Origin: G965115915 sp965115915
Lineage (GTDB): Bacteria > Pseudomonadota > Gammaproteobacteria > Eutrophobiales > Eutrophobiaceae
Length of the DNA: 64,000 nucleotides
Assembly: GCA_965115915.1 (NCBI GenBank)
Contig: OZ220483.1
Span: 496,001 to 560,000 of the forward strand
Direction of reading: 5' to 3'
The notes beneath the pieces were generated by a model. The model was not told where the DNA came from, ran no database searches, and saw only the letters and a program-made list of their open reading frames with translations. How positions within the stretch are numbered: the first letter of the stretch is position 1; every line of letters starts with the position of its first letter. This document shows positions 54,128-62,059 of this stretch, one piece after another. A program made the position numbers and the translations under genes.

Positions 54128-54877
54128 ATGCCCGCATCGAACGTCGCTCTTATCCTTGCCGCCGGCGTGGGCAGGCGGCTCGGTACAATGGCCGGGGGCA
54201 GCCCCAAATGTCTGTTGGAGTTTTCCGGACGCAGCCTGCTCACCCGGCACCTGCACCACCTTGCGGGACACGGTGTACAGGAGGTTTGTATTGTTACCGG
54301 CTATGAGTCCGAACAAATAGAGCAAAGTCTGCGTGGGGCCCCGGTGTGCACGCAGGTTCGGTTTAATCCGCGTTTTACACAGGGCAGCATGATCAGTCTA
54401 TGGGCTGCCCGTGATTATCTCGCGGACAAGACTTCGGTGCTGTTGCTCGATGCGGATGTGCTTTGTGACGCACGCATGCTGGGGTTGTTGTCATGCAGTC
54501 GGCATCCGGACTGTTTGCTGGTCGACCCACAGTTTGTGGCTGGTGATGAACCGGTGACGGTATGCATTCACGATGGTCGGATCGTGGAGTTTCGCAAGCG
54601 TCCTGACGCGGGGATCGAATGCGATCTGCGGGGTGAGTCGGTGGGTTTTTTCCGTTTTTCCGATACCACGCTGCAGGTCCTGATGCGGACTGTGCAGGGT
54701 TATATCGACCGGGGTGACAACGAGGCTCCCCATGAGGCGGCGATCCGTGATCTGATACTGGCCGAAGCCGGGCGTTTTGGCTGGGAAGACATCGGCGATC
54801 TGCCCTGGTTGGAGATCGATTTCCCTGAGGATGTGGAGCGGGCAAGACGGGATATCCTGCCCCGTCTTCAGGAATAA
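54128..54877 (+). CDS. MobA/LicC-like sugar- or phosphonate-nucleotidyltransferase
   Basis: A 249-residue NTP-transferase. It has the nucleotide loop ALILAAGVGRRLG with SPKCLLEFSG, a metal-site-like LLLDADVLCDARML, and ends WLEIDFPEDVERARRDILPRL, as in LicC-type and phosphonate cytidylyltransferases. The same ending type (LDINTIEDMQRA) closes the domain fused to PEP mutase in this window, so the two are probable paralogues. Its substrate is unknown. xth follows 25 nt later. Confidence 0.85.
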   Translation: MPASNVALILAAGVGRRLGTMAGGSPKCLLEFSGRSLLTRHLHHLAGHGVQEVCIVTGYESEQIEQSLRGAPVCTQVRFNPRFTQGSMISLWAARDYLADKTSVLLLDADVLCDARMLGLLSCSRHPDCLLVDPQFVAGDEPVTVCIHDGRIVEFRKRPDAGIECDLRGESVGFFRFSDTTLQVLMRTVQGYIDRGDNEAPHEAAIRDLILAEAGRFGWEDIGDLPWLEIDFPEDVERARRDILPRLQE

Positions 54878-54902
54878 ACCGCATGTTCGTGGGTGTAACA
54901 GA

Positions 54903-55676
54903 ATGAAAATCATCACACTGAATGCCAATGGCATCCGTTCGGCGGCTGCCAAGGGCTTTATTCCCTGGATGTGTGCACAGCAGGCGGATGTGGTCTGTGT
55001 GCAGGAGACCCGTGCGCAGGTAACGCAGTTGTCCGAGGAAATCCTCAGTCCTCCGGGATACCATGGTTTCTTTTGCAGTGCGCAAAGAAAAGGCTACAGT
55101 GGGGTTGCACTGTATTGCAGAAAGCGGCCCGACCGCACCTTGTGTCGACTTGGGCTCCCGGTCATGGACTCGGAAGGCCGGTTTATTCAGGCGGACTTTG
55201 GCAAACTGAGTATCGTTTCCATCTACCTGCCGTCCGGTTCGTCTGGCGAGGCCCGGCAGGCGGTGAAGTTTGACGTGCTGGACGCGCTGTTTCCGGTTCT
55301 CAAACGTATGCGGCGTCAGCGGCGGCGATATGTGCTGTGTGGAGACTGGAATATTGCCCACCGCGAGATCGACCTGAAAAACTGGCGCAGCAACCGGAAG
55401 AATTCCGGTTTTTTGCCCGAGGAACGCGCCTGGATGGATCGGGTGTTTGGCGAGCTTGGACTGGTCGATGCTTTCCGTGTACTCAATCCGGCCCCTGAGC
55501 AGTATACCTGGTGGTCAAATCGTGGAAACGCCAGAGCGAACAATGTCGGTTGGCGTATCGATTATCAGATCGTTTCACCGTCGCTAAGGCCGTACCTGCG
55601 TTCGGAAACCATCCATGTGGCGGAGCGTTTTTCGGATCATGCCCCGTTGAGCATCGAGTACGCGATCGAACTTTGA
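54903..55676 (+). CDS. xth: Exodeoxyribonuclease III
   Basis: A 257-residue base-excision-repair nuclease of the ExoIII/AP endonuclease family. It has LNANGIRSAAAKGF, CVQETRAQ, YVLCGDWNIAH, RVFGELGLVDAFR, WWSNRGNARANNVGWRIDYQI and the C-terminal SDHAPLSIEYAI. All metal- and phosphate-binding motifs are present. The ATG at 54903 is the family start. It marks the left border of the restriction-modification island. Confidence 0.95.
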   Translation: MKIITLNANGIRSAAAKGFIPWMCAQQADVVCVQETRAQVTQLSEEILSPPGYHGFFCSAQRKGYSGVALYCRKRPDRTLCRLGLPVMDSEGRFIQADFGKLSIVSIYLPSGSSGEARQAVKFDVLDALFPVLKRMRRQRRRYVLCGDWNIAHREIDLKNWRSNRKNSGFLPEERAWMDRVFGELGLVDAFRVLNPAPEQYTWWSNRGNARANNVGWRIDYQIVSPSLRPYLRSETIHVAERFSDHAPLSIEYAIEL

Positions 55677-55698
55677 GGCGGAGGGGCCCCAATCATTC

Positions 55699-55755
55699 TC
55701 CCCGGGGGTTGCAGCAGTCGAGCCGTGAGGCGATGGCTAATGCGGTAGGAGGAAG
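55699..55755 (+). repeat. Left imperfect repeat bordering the restriction-modification island
   Basis: The 45 bases 55711-55755 match 58449-58493 at 36 positions, and homology extends weakly about 12 bases leftwards to the xth stop. Copies lie on either side of the methyltransferase and nuclease genes in the same orientation. The repeat type is not recognised. Confidence 0.7.
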
Positions 55756-56035
55756 ACACCTTCGCCAAAGGCTTGACGTCATTATGTCTCTACCCGAGGG
55801 GAAGGTGATGATGCGGGGCGCAACGCCAGCCCAAGCACTGACCCCGGTCGCTACGAGGGCCAACTCAGCGTCAAAGCCGCCAGCCCGGCACTGTTATAAG
55901 CCTGTTTGCCTACTACGCACTGGACTTGAAAACATCCATGGAGTATCTTCGTGTAGAGTGATTTGTTCAATTTTTCTGAGACGGAAAATTTTTTTATCCG
56001 AAGAATGGAACCTGTAAATCAACAAGACCATTCAT
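55756..56035. other. Non-coding stretch before the methyltransferase gene
   Basis: About 280 bases with no convincing gene. Composition shifts from GC-rich to AT-rich near 55920, suggesting the real left junction of the acquired segment lies here. A promoter for the methyltransferase probably sits in the AT-rich part (55960-56030), but I cannot define -35 and -10 boxes. Confidence 0.4.
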
Positions 56036-57166
56036 ATGACCGACTCAACTTCACTGAGCGCATTATCACTTTTCTCCGGTGGTGGGGGCATGGATATTGG
56101 TGTAATCAATGCTGGGTTCGATGTTCTTGCGGCAATCGAGATAGACGAAAATTGTTGTGAAACTCTTCAAACGAATATCAAACTTGAACATAGGAATACT
56201 CGTGTTATTGAAGCAGATATTCGAACAATCAGACCAATTACCCTGATGAGAGAGTTGGGTTTGAAGGCTGGTGAACTTGATTTGCTTTGCGGAGGTCCTC
56301 CCTGCCAGTCTTTCTCGCAAATCGGCAAACAGCAGGGATTGAATGACGAACGTGGGTTGCTTCTTTTTGAAATGGTCCGTTTCGCACGAGTTATGAAGCC
56401 GAAGGCTATCTTTATTGAGCAAGTAACGGGTTTGGCTAGTGCTAAAGATGCGCATGGGAATCGCGGTGGGGTTTTGGAAATGCTATTGTCAGACTTGGAG
56501 TCCGCGGGTTACGTTCCGAAGTGGAAGCTGGTTAATGCGGCAGATTATGGACTGCCACAACTTCGAAAAAGACTTTTTATCGTTGCAGCCAGGAAACCAA
56601 ACGGATTTCACTTTCCAGAGCAAACACATTTACCACAAGGGACACACCAAAGCCTGTTTCCGCTACCCGAACATAAAGGTATCGGTGAAGTGCTAACAGG
56701 TCTTGGAAGACCATCCCCAAAAGGTAGTGAACGTACGGATAGCCACGTTGACGTTACCCCGAACGGCGACCAAAAACGAATAGCAGGTGTTCCTGAAGGT
56801 GAATTCCTGGCGGCACAAAAACACCTTCCACCAGAGCAAATCGGTCGGTTGACCAAGAAAGACACTACAAAGTATCTGCGCCTATCTCGCAAAAAACCGG
56901 CTAATACACTTCGTTGTGGAGAAATATTTTTTCACCCTACTGAGAATCGTTATTTAACCCCAAGGGAATACATGCGAATCCACGGCTATCCTGACTCCTA
57001 TGTTCTCCGTGGACCGATACGCGGTAGATCCGGTACGGTCAAGAAACTTGATCAACATCGGCAGGTCGCCAATTCTGTACCACCACCGATTGCCGAAGCC
57101 ATTGCGGTAGAAATTAAAAGAGTAATGGAATGTCGAAAATATTCGAAACGTTTGGCTATCGCATAG
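56036..57166 (+). CDS. DNA (cytosine-5-)-methyltransferase
   Basis: A 376-residue C5 methyltransferase. It has motif I ALSLFSGGGGMDIGVINAGF, motif IV CGGPPCQSFSQIG (catalytic Cys 90), motif VI as FIEQVTGL (128-130 EQV rather than the usual ENV), motif VIII QLRKRLFIVAAR, and motif X QVANSVPPPIAEAIA. It overlaps the following nuclease gene by 37 nt, the typical restriction-modification layout. Local composition is AT-richer than neighbours, suggesting transfer. It probably methylates the site once cut by the NotI-like partner. Confidence 0.93.
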   Translation: MTDSTSLSALSLFSGGGGMDIGVINAGFDVLAAIEIDENCCETLQTNIKLEHRNTRVIEADIRTIRPITLMRELGLKAGELDLLCGGPPCQSFSQIGKQQGLNDERGLLLFEMVRFARVMKPKAIFIEQVTGLASAKDAHGNRGGVLEMLLSDLESAGYVPKWKLVNAADYGLPQLRKRLFIVAARKPNGFHFPEQTHLPQGTHQSLFPLPEHKGIGEVLTGLGRPSPKGSERTDSHVDVTPNGDQKRIAGVPEGEFLAAQKHLPPEQIGRLTKKDTTKYLRLSRKKPANTLRCGEIFFHPTENRYLTPREYMRIHGYPDSYVLRGPIRGRSGTVKKLDQHRQVANSVPPPIAEAIAVEIKRVMECRKYSKRLAIA

Positions 57167-58235
57167 GTGATACCAGTCTACAGGCGCAATCCACAAGAAA
57201 GAGGGCATGGTGCCCTTTTATGGATTGTGAGTGCGATGGTGGTGGAAACCGGCATCTATCCAATGTAGACCTGAAACGCAATCCCACACTTGCTAATTTG
57301 TTTCCCGGCAGGACTGAAATACCTTCCGGGGTTTGCTCCCTTCAAATGAAATCCGGTGAATCACCGTGGATAGTCTGCCCAAGAAGACTTCTGGTGTTGG
57401 GAAGAACAAATGCTGGTACCAGACAACACCAGAGTTATGCAGAGTCGCTTCTTTTGAATCACGCTGGCTACAACACCGGGACGAGAATCGGTGTTTGGTC
57501 GGAAGTAAAAATGAAGCGCTCTAAAAACGCTCGAGGAAAATCGTTTGACTACACGTTTGATTACATACTTATGCCGATTGGAAGCGTGAAGTCAAGTGAT
57601 GTTGAGTTGGCGACCGGCAAGAAATGGGAGCGATTAAAGCCGATTATTCAGAAAGCAGGGTATAGTATACCCTGGCCTTCAGACACGATGGCTACTACGT
57701 TGAAGATTTTCCAATTGGAAATCCTTCAATTGTAGAGATAATGACTTCCAGTACTTCCGGTGGCAACAAAAGGAAAAGAACGACTATACCAATGGCTTTT
57801 GAAGATGCCATGTTGGGGAAAATGCACGCTGGACCGGGAATCAATTACAGGCAAGTCTGGGCAAGGATGGTTAGCCAATTCATAGTAAAATCTGAAGTAG
57901 GTTCAGCATGGGGTGGTAAAACCTTTTGGGTATTGCAAGACAACTTGGCAAACTACATCACTGCTTCAACGGCTTTGGATTTCCGCAATTTTATAGCAAC
58001 GGTTGCTTCGGAAGTGAATGTTGTTTCTCTTTCATATGGAAATCAGTACAACAATACTTCGGGAATATTGGAATTAAAAACGGGTGAGTTTTACGCGGGT
58101 CCCATAGCATCATCCGGCCAATCCACCCAGCCAAGTTTTCAAGACATGATTCGGGCACCGGTATGCCCACCTAAAGAATTGTTGCTCACGTTGTTATCTA
58201 AGAAGAAACATGTGAATAACATTATATGTCCATGA
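57130..58235 (+). pseudogene. NotI-like restriction endonuclease, frameshifted
   Basis: Two open frames, 57130-57735 (201 codons) and 57741-58235 (164 codons), together cover one NotI-type nuclease. The first part has the four-cysteine metal site (WCPFMDCECDGGGNRHLS, SGVCSL, WIVCPRRLL) and a nuclease-like SEVKMKRSK. The second frame continues upstream of its ATG as YVEDFPIGNPSIVEIMTSS, which looks like genuine protein overlapping the tail of the first frame. A single -1 shift near 57698-57705 would join them, so a one-base loss has split the gene. A sequencing error is the other explanation. Confidence 0.8.
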
Positions 58236-58390
58236 AGTGGCTACATTATTATATGCCTGGATTCAGATACATGTGAGGCCGGGATAGTGGCGGGAGGAAG
58301 TCCTTCCGCTGAAGGCTGACGCCTTTGGTTTAGCTCACAGGGAGAGGGTGATAACGGGCAATGACCAACTTAAGGTATGGCTGTGCCTGT

Positions 58391-58533
58391 GCGGTCTCAT
58401 TGTCGTGAATCCGCACACCGCCGCTATCCATTATTTCCCCCGGAGTACGCAGCAACCGAGCCGCAAGGCGACGGCTGCTGCGGTGGGAGGAGGAGGTTGA
58501 ACCCCCGCGGCCTCATTGTCGTGAACCCGCACA
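58391..58533. repeat. Two 27-bp direct repeats 116 bp apart
   Basis: GCGGTCTCATTGTCGTGAAT plus CCGCACA (58391-58417) recurs at 58507-58533 with two C/T differences. The border-repeat copy lies between them. Confidence 0.85.
58437..58493 (+). repeat. Right imperfect repeat bordering the restriction-modification island
   Basis: Counterpart of the repeat at 55699-55755: 36 of 45 aligned bases identical over 58449-58493, same orientation. Confidence 0.7.
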
Positions 58534-58741
58534 AGGGTTGATTTTCGATCCGTTCCGGGTTAGTATCGGGCGGCCTTCTGAACTGTTCAAAATCTTTTAT
58601 TCTTGCTGTTGTCTGTTTTAGCTCCGACCGTGTCCGGATGTGAGACGGTTTCGCCGCCTTTGACGGGTTTGTTTCCGTTACCGGGGATGTCGCGGGGGGT
58701 TGGCGGCCCGGGATTCTCGTAAATGTTGCAAGACACGTAGC

Positions 58742-59791
58742 ATGGCTCAACGAATTGCACTGGTGCTGTATCTGGCAGTACTGATCCTGTTGGCGGTGGA
58801 TCTCACTTACGTGAGCGGCTGGCACCTGGGGCTGTCGATCTTTCCGATCCTGTTCATACTCGGTGCGGTCTTTCTGACCCGCCGCATAACGAAGAATAGC
58901 GCTTCCGCCATGTTGCATTGTCTGATGTGGCTCGGTCTGCTTGGCCTGTTGCTGGTTGCGCTGGTGCTGACTGTGCCGGTCTGGCAGGCATTGAATGGCA
59001 TCAGTCAGGCGGATGCCGGGCGTCTGGCCCCGTTGTTTGTCGGGGCACTGATCCTGTACGGTGCCAATCTGTGGGTCGATATCGTGTTGCTGGAACGCGA
59101 TGATCGAGATGTGGACCGGATTGCCAGACTGTTGTCCGGTCCGCGGCTTTTCGTGAGTTTGATCGCGGCCTTGCTACTGGCTTCCGGTTTTATCCTGAGC
59201 CTTGCCTGGGTGGCCGAGAATCCTGCCACACATGCGGTTACCCGGCGTTTTCTGGAGCGTGGCATTATCCCGCCACTGACGATACTGCTGTTCTTTTGGG
59301 GTGTGCTGCTGTTGTTTGGCAAGCTCTGGAATAGCTGGCATCTGCGCCGTTGCCTGAACCTGTGGCACGGTGGTGCCAGCCAGGGCTTTGCCGGGGTCGT
59401 CAGTAGTATCAATGCGCTGGCCGTTGCACCGGCAACGGCTCGCCTGGAGGAGAATCTGCAGTTGCTGTGGCGGCGCTATGATGAATCTTATCTGGTGCCA
59501 CGTTATATCGCCTGGGCGGTCCCGATCCTGGGCTTTGTGGGTACCGTGCTGGGGATTTCCCTCGCTGCCGAGGGTATCCGCAAGATCATCGGCACCGACG
59601 TAGGACTGTCTTCATTGTCTGGTGACCTGAGTGGCGCGATCGCTCCACTGGGCATCGCCTTCGATACAACGTTGATCGCACTCTCGCTGAGCCTGGTATT
59701 GACGCTGCTGTTGTCTCTGGTGCAACGTACCGAGGAGCGCCTTTTGGCCGCACTGGAATGGAGCCTGCGAGGCTCTCGGCATGGCCAGTGA
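58742..59791 (+). CDS. MotA/TolQ/ExbB-type proton channel protein
   Basis: A 349-residue membrane protein. Two hydrophobic helices start it (residues about 5-50), further helices lie near 60-85, 98-118, 135-157 and 177-200, then a cytoplasmic stretch (about 200-260). The MotA/TolQ/ExbB signature follows: VPILGFVGTVLGISLAAEGI, then GAIAPLGIAFDTTLIALSLSLVLTLLLS near residues 300-335. The family forms pentameric channels around a dimeric partner and converts proton or sodium flow into motion. It is the first gene of a four-gene coupled operon. No flagellar, Tol-Pal or TonB genes are nearby. Confidence 0.88.
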   Translation: MAQRIALVLYLAVLILLAVDLTYVSGWHLGLSIFPILFILGAVFLTRRITKNSASAMLHCLMWLGLLGLLLVALVLTVPVWQALNGISQADAGRLAPLFVGALILYGANLWVDIVLLERDDRDVDRIARLLSGPRLFVSLIAALLLASGFILSLAWVAENPATHAVTRRFLERGIIPPLTILLFFWGVLLLFGKLWNSWHLRRCLNLWHGGASQGFAGVVSSINALAVAPATARLEENLQLLWRRYDESYLVPRYIAWAVPILGFVGTVLGISLAAEGIRKIIGTDVGLSSLSGDLSGAIAPLGIAFDTTLIALSLSLVLTLLLSLVQRTEERLLAALEWSLRGSRHGQ

Positions 59792-60317
59792 GGATGCGCG
59801 TGGGGCGTTGGCATCGCTCGCCGAGCAGGAAGAGAACAATGCGCCGATGCTGGCTATATTTGGTGGCGCCTTTGCGCTGATGCTGGTATTCCTGCTGCTG
59901 GTCAGTGTATTGTCCAGCGAATCGGTACGTGAGCGTCTGCAAGGGGCATCGGAACAGGGTTTGCATCGGATCGTGCGGGAGGATGGTGGTGCGGGTTATG
60001 TGGTGATTGTGATGCCGGACTCACTGCGCATCGTGGAAAATGGCGGTACTGTTGCGCTTGGCGGGATTTGCAGACTTGGCAGTGCGTTTGTCGACTATGC
60101 GCGCCAGGTGTATGCGAAACAGCGCGACCAGATCGTGTTTTTTCTGCTGGAAGGCGGGGTTCCCGTGATGGCCGAAGCACGCGAGTGTCTGCGTGGCTTA
60201 TGGCCGGGGCAGGCGCTTACCATAGGTTGGGTAATGGCAGACAACGAATTCCTGAAGTCCGTTGCGTTGGATGACATCCCCGCCTATATACAGGAATATG
60301 TCGACGAGGCTCCATGA
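59781..60317 (+). CDS. Single-pass membrane protein of the channel operon
   Basis: A 178-residue protein with one membrane helix (about 21-46, MLAIFGGAFALMLVFLLLVSVL) after a short acidic cytoplasmic start. The rest is probably periplasmic (YVVIVMPDSLRIVENGGTVALGG, a possible beta-hairpin). The layout resembles ExbD/MotB stator partners, but the helix lacks their conserved Asp. I do not recognise the soluble domain. It overlaps the channel gene by 11 nt and the next gene by 4 nt, so expression is coupled. Confidence 0.8.
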   Translation: MASEDARGALASLAEQEENNAPMLAIFGGAFALMLVFLLLVSVLSSESVRERLQGASEQGLHRIVREDGGAGYVVIVMPDSLRIVENGGTVALGGICRLGSAFVDYARQVYAKQRDQIVFFLLEGGVPVMAEARECLRGLWPGQALTIGWVMADNEFLKSVALDDIPAYIQEYVDEAP

Positions 60318-62059
60318 GACGGACGCAGCAGGCCGATTTTGCCGGGGTCGCTCTTGTGGATATCCTGGCGAATGGTGTGGCCATGTTGATCATCGTTATC
60401 GTGCTGAGCATTGCCGCCCGCGCCGACCGCGAGCGTGAGAGTGCGGAGAAGGCGGCCGAGGTTGCCACTGTACTGAGTCATAAGTTCAGTACCTCACTGG
60501 TTCTGAATAACCTGGGGGCGAGTCCGCCCGCTGTGTTGCACGACTACCAGAACTCGGAACTGGATCGGATACTCGATCCGCAGATACTCCCGATCCTGGA
60601 ACTGCACCGCGAATACGTCCGTGAATTTTACACTGGGGCCATCTGGCCCAGGGCTGAGTTGCTGCGTGAGCGCAGCGCGATGAGTCATTGGGCCGCCCAG
60701 TTGTCGCCGCAGCAGAAACAGGCGTTGCGCATAGATATCTATGAGATATCGGAATTTTATATCGCGACGTCCATCCTGCGCGAATACGGGATCAAGTCTC
60801 GCCACTGGCATTTTTTGCCGGAGTCCCTGCCGTTGGCCAGCGCACGTGCCTGTCCGCCTGGCGTGGCGGCCAGGGATTGTATCGGACTGCTGTCCGATGT
60901 GCCCCCGGAGGGCGCTGACGCCTCGTTGCGGGATGTGTTCTCCGCCTGGTTTTCAGGGCGGCGTGAGGGTCAGGCTGGGAGTATACCCGGGACTGGCACA
61001 GGCGCTGGGGTGGCTGAGGATGTCAGCGGGGTGCCGGAAGGTGTGGTACCTGCAATGGCCGCTGGTGAGGGAGACGGTTCCGGTATGGCGACGATGCGCG
61101 GATTGTTGGGGACTGGTACGGGTGGCGGTGGCGGTGGCAGTTCCGGAGGCCAACCCGGTGCGGGGGGGCGGAACTGGGCCGGGGCCCATTTACCACCGGG
61201 TCCGTCGGATGGTGGCATGATGCGCATGCGCGTTGCGTTGCCGGAGGCGGAGTCTGCCGAGGAGAACGCCAGGAACGAGGAGGTGCGTCAACTGTCCAGT
61301 GATGACCCGGACTTCCTGAAGCCGTTGTTTGCCGCCTTGCTTGCGTATCTGGGTATTTTGCAGGAACAGTGGGACAATGGACAAAGCCCGAGTCGTACCG
61401 TTGACGCATTCCGCACCATGTATCTCGCGTTGTTGGAACAGCCTCCGGAACTGAATGAGGAGCAGGCCCGTATCGTTGAGCGCATGGCCGATCTGTTCCG
61501 GGACATGCGGCGTACTGGCACGGATGATGGATTGAACATGCTGCACTCACTCTCGGCAACGCCGGGGGCGGATACAGTGCTTGGTTTGCCGGTCAACCAG
61601 TGGTTGTTCCGTGTCGCTGTGGTACGCAGCCCTCTGGGCCTTGGGGAGGAAAAGAGTGCACAGTTGCCGGAACAGGGCAATCTGCAGCTTCGTATTCACG
61701 CTTATCCTGCCATATGGAAAGGGGTGGATATCAGTCCGCACCGGGGTTCTGCATTGCTGATGCCCCCCGAGCAGCGTTGGCCGGATCGTCTGCGTTGGCG
61801 TGCGGTGTCCTGGATATCCAGCGACCTGGAGGACGTGGTGGTCGGCTTTGTACTGTCCCGAATCGGCGAGGATGGCGAGTTGCTGGTATTGCAGGCCGAC
61901 GGCAATCGGGCGCGGTTTGCGGGCATCCCGCTGTTTACCCGCTTCCCGGTATCGGATTTTGGTTCCCGGGGTTGGCTGGTGTCGCTATATGCGTTGTTGC
62001 TGGGTGGATTGCTGGTCTTGATGCTATCCCGGTGGCGGTTGCGCCGGGGCATGCTATGA
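60314..62059 (+). CDS. ExbD/TolR-like membrane protein with large periplasmic domain
   Basis: A 581-residue protein. An N-terminal helix contains an Asp at its start (ALVDILANGVAMLIIVIVLS), as in ExbD/TolR/MotB helices that carry protons. A long soluble region follows (about 40-545) with a Gly-rich linker (about 255-295) and a helical part (SDDPDFLKPLFAALLAYLG). A second helix ends it (VSLYALLLGGLLVLML) with a basic tail. It is a good candidate for the channel's partner subunit. Its soluble part is unfamiliar. It overlaps both neighbours by four bases. Confidence 0.8.
   Translation: MRRTQQADFAGVALVDILANGVAMLIIVIVLSIAARADRERESAEKAAEVATVLSHKFSTSLVLNNLGASPPAVLHDYQNSELDRILDPQILPILELHREYVREFYTGAIWPRAELLRERSAMSHWAAQLSPQQKQALRIDIYEISEFYIATSILREYGIKSRHWHFLPESLPLASARACPPGVAARDCIGLLSDVPPEGADASLRDVFSAWFSGRREGQAGSIPGTGTGAGVAEDVSGVPEGVVPAMAAGEGDGSGMATMRGLLGTGTGGGGGGSSGGQPGAGGRNWAGAHLPPGPSDGGMMRMRVALPEAESAEENARNEEVRQLSSDDPDFLKPLFAALLAYLGILQEQWDNGQSPSRTVDAFRTMYLALLEQPPELNEEQARIVERMADLFRDMRRTGTDDGLNMLHSLSATPGADTVLGLPVNQWLFRVAVVRSPLGLGEEKSAQLPEQGNLQLRIHAYPAIWKGVDISPHRGSALLMPPEQRWPDRLRWRAVSWISSDLEDVVVGFVLSRIGEDGELLVLQADGNRARFAGIPLFTRFPVSDFGSRGWLVSLYALLLGGLLVLMLSRWRLRRGML

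Larger units (their letters stand above)
58236..58741. other. Structured non-coding region with hairpins and repeats
   Basis: About 500 bases with no gene. Features: an 8-bp hairpin with AAGT loop (58290-58309), a second hairpin AAGGC/GCCTT with TGAC loop (58312-58325), a 27-bp direct repeat (58391-58417 and 58507-58533, 25 of 27 identical) whose first copy sits within a GTGCGG/CCGCAC stem, and the right copy of the island-border repeat. It may hold an RNA gene or the end of a mobile element. I could not match it to a known RNA family. Confidence 0.6.

Noticed and set aside
55511..56017. 168-codon frame running from xth across the left repeat
   Set aside because: It begins inside xth in another frame and shows no family similarity; it spans repeat and AT-rich DNA.
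57690..57745. Programmed -1 frameshift joining the two NotI-like frames
   Set aside because: No X-XXY-YYZ slippery heptamer or convincing downstream structure is present at the crossover; simple mutation is likelier.
58281..58420. Group II intron end, RNase P RNA or tmRNA
   Set aside because: Some short stretches look suggestive (AGGAAGUCC-like), but domain V, the P4 core or a tag frame with CCA end could not be found.
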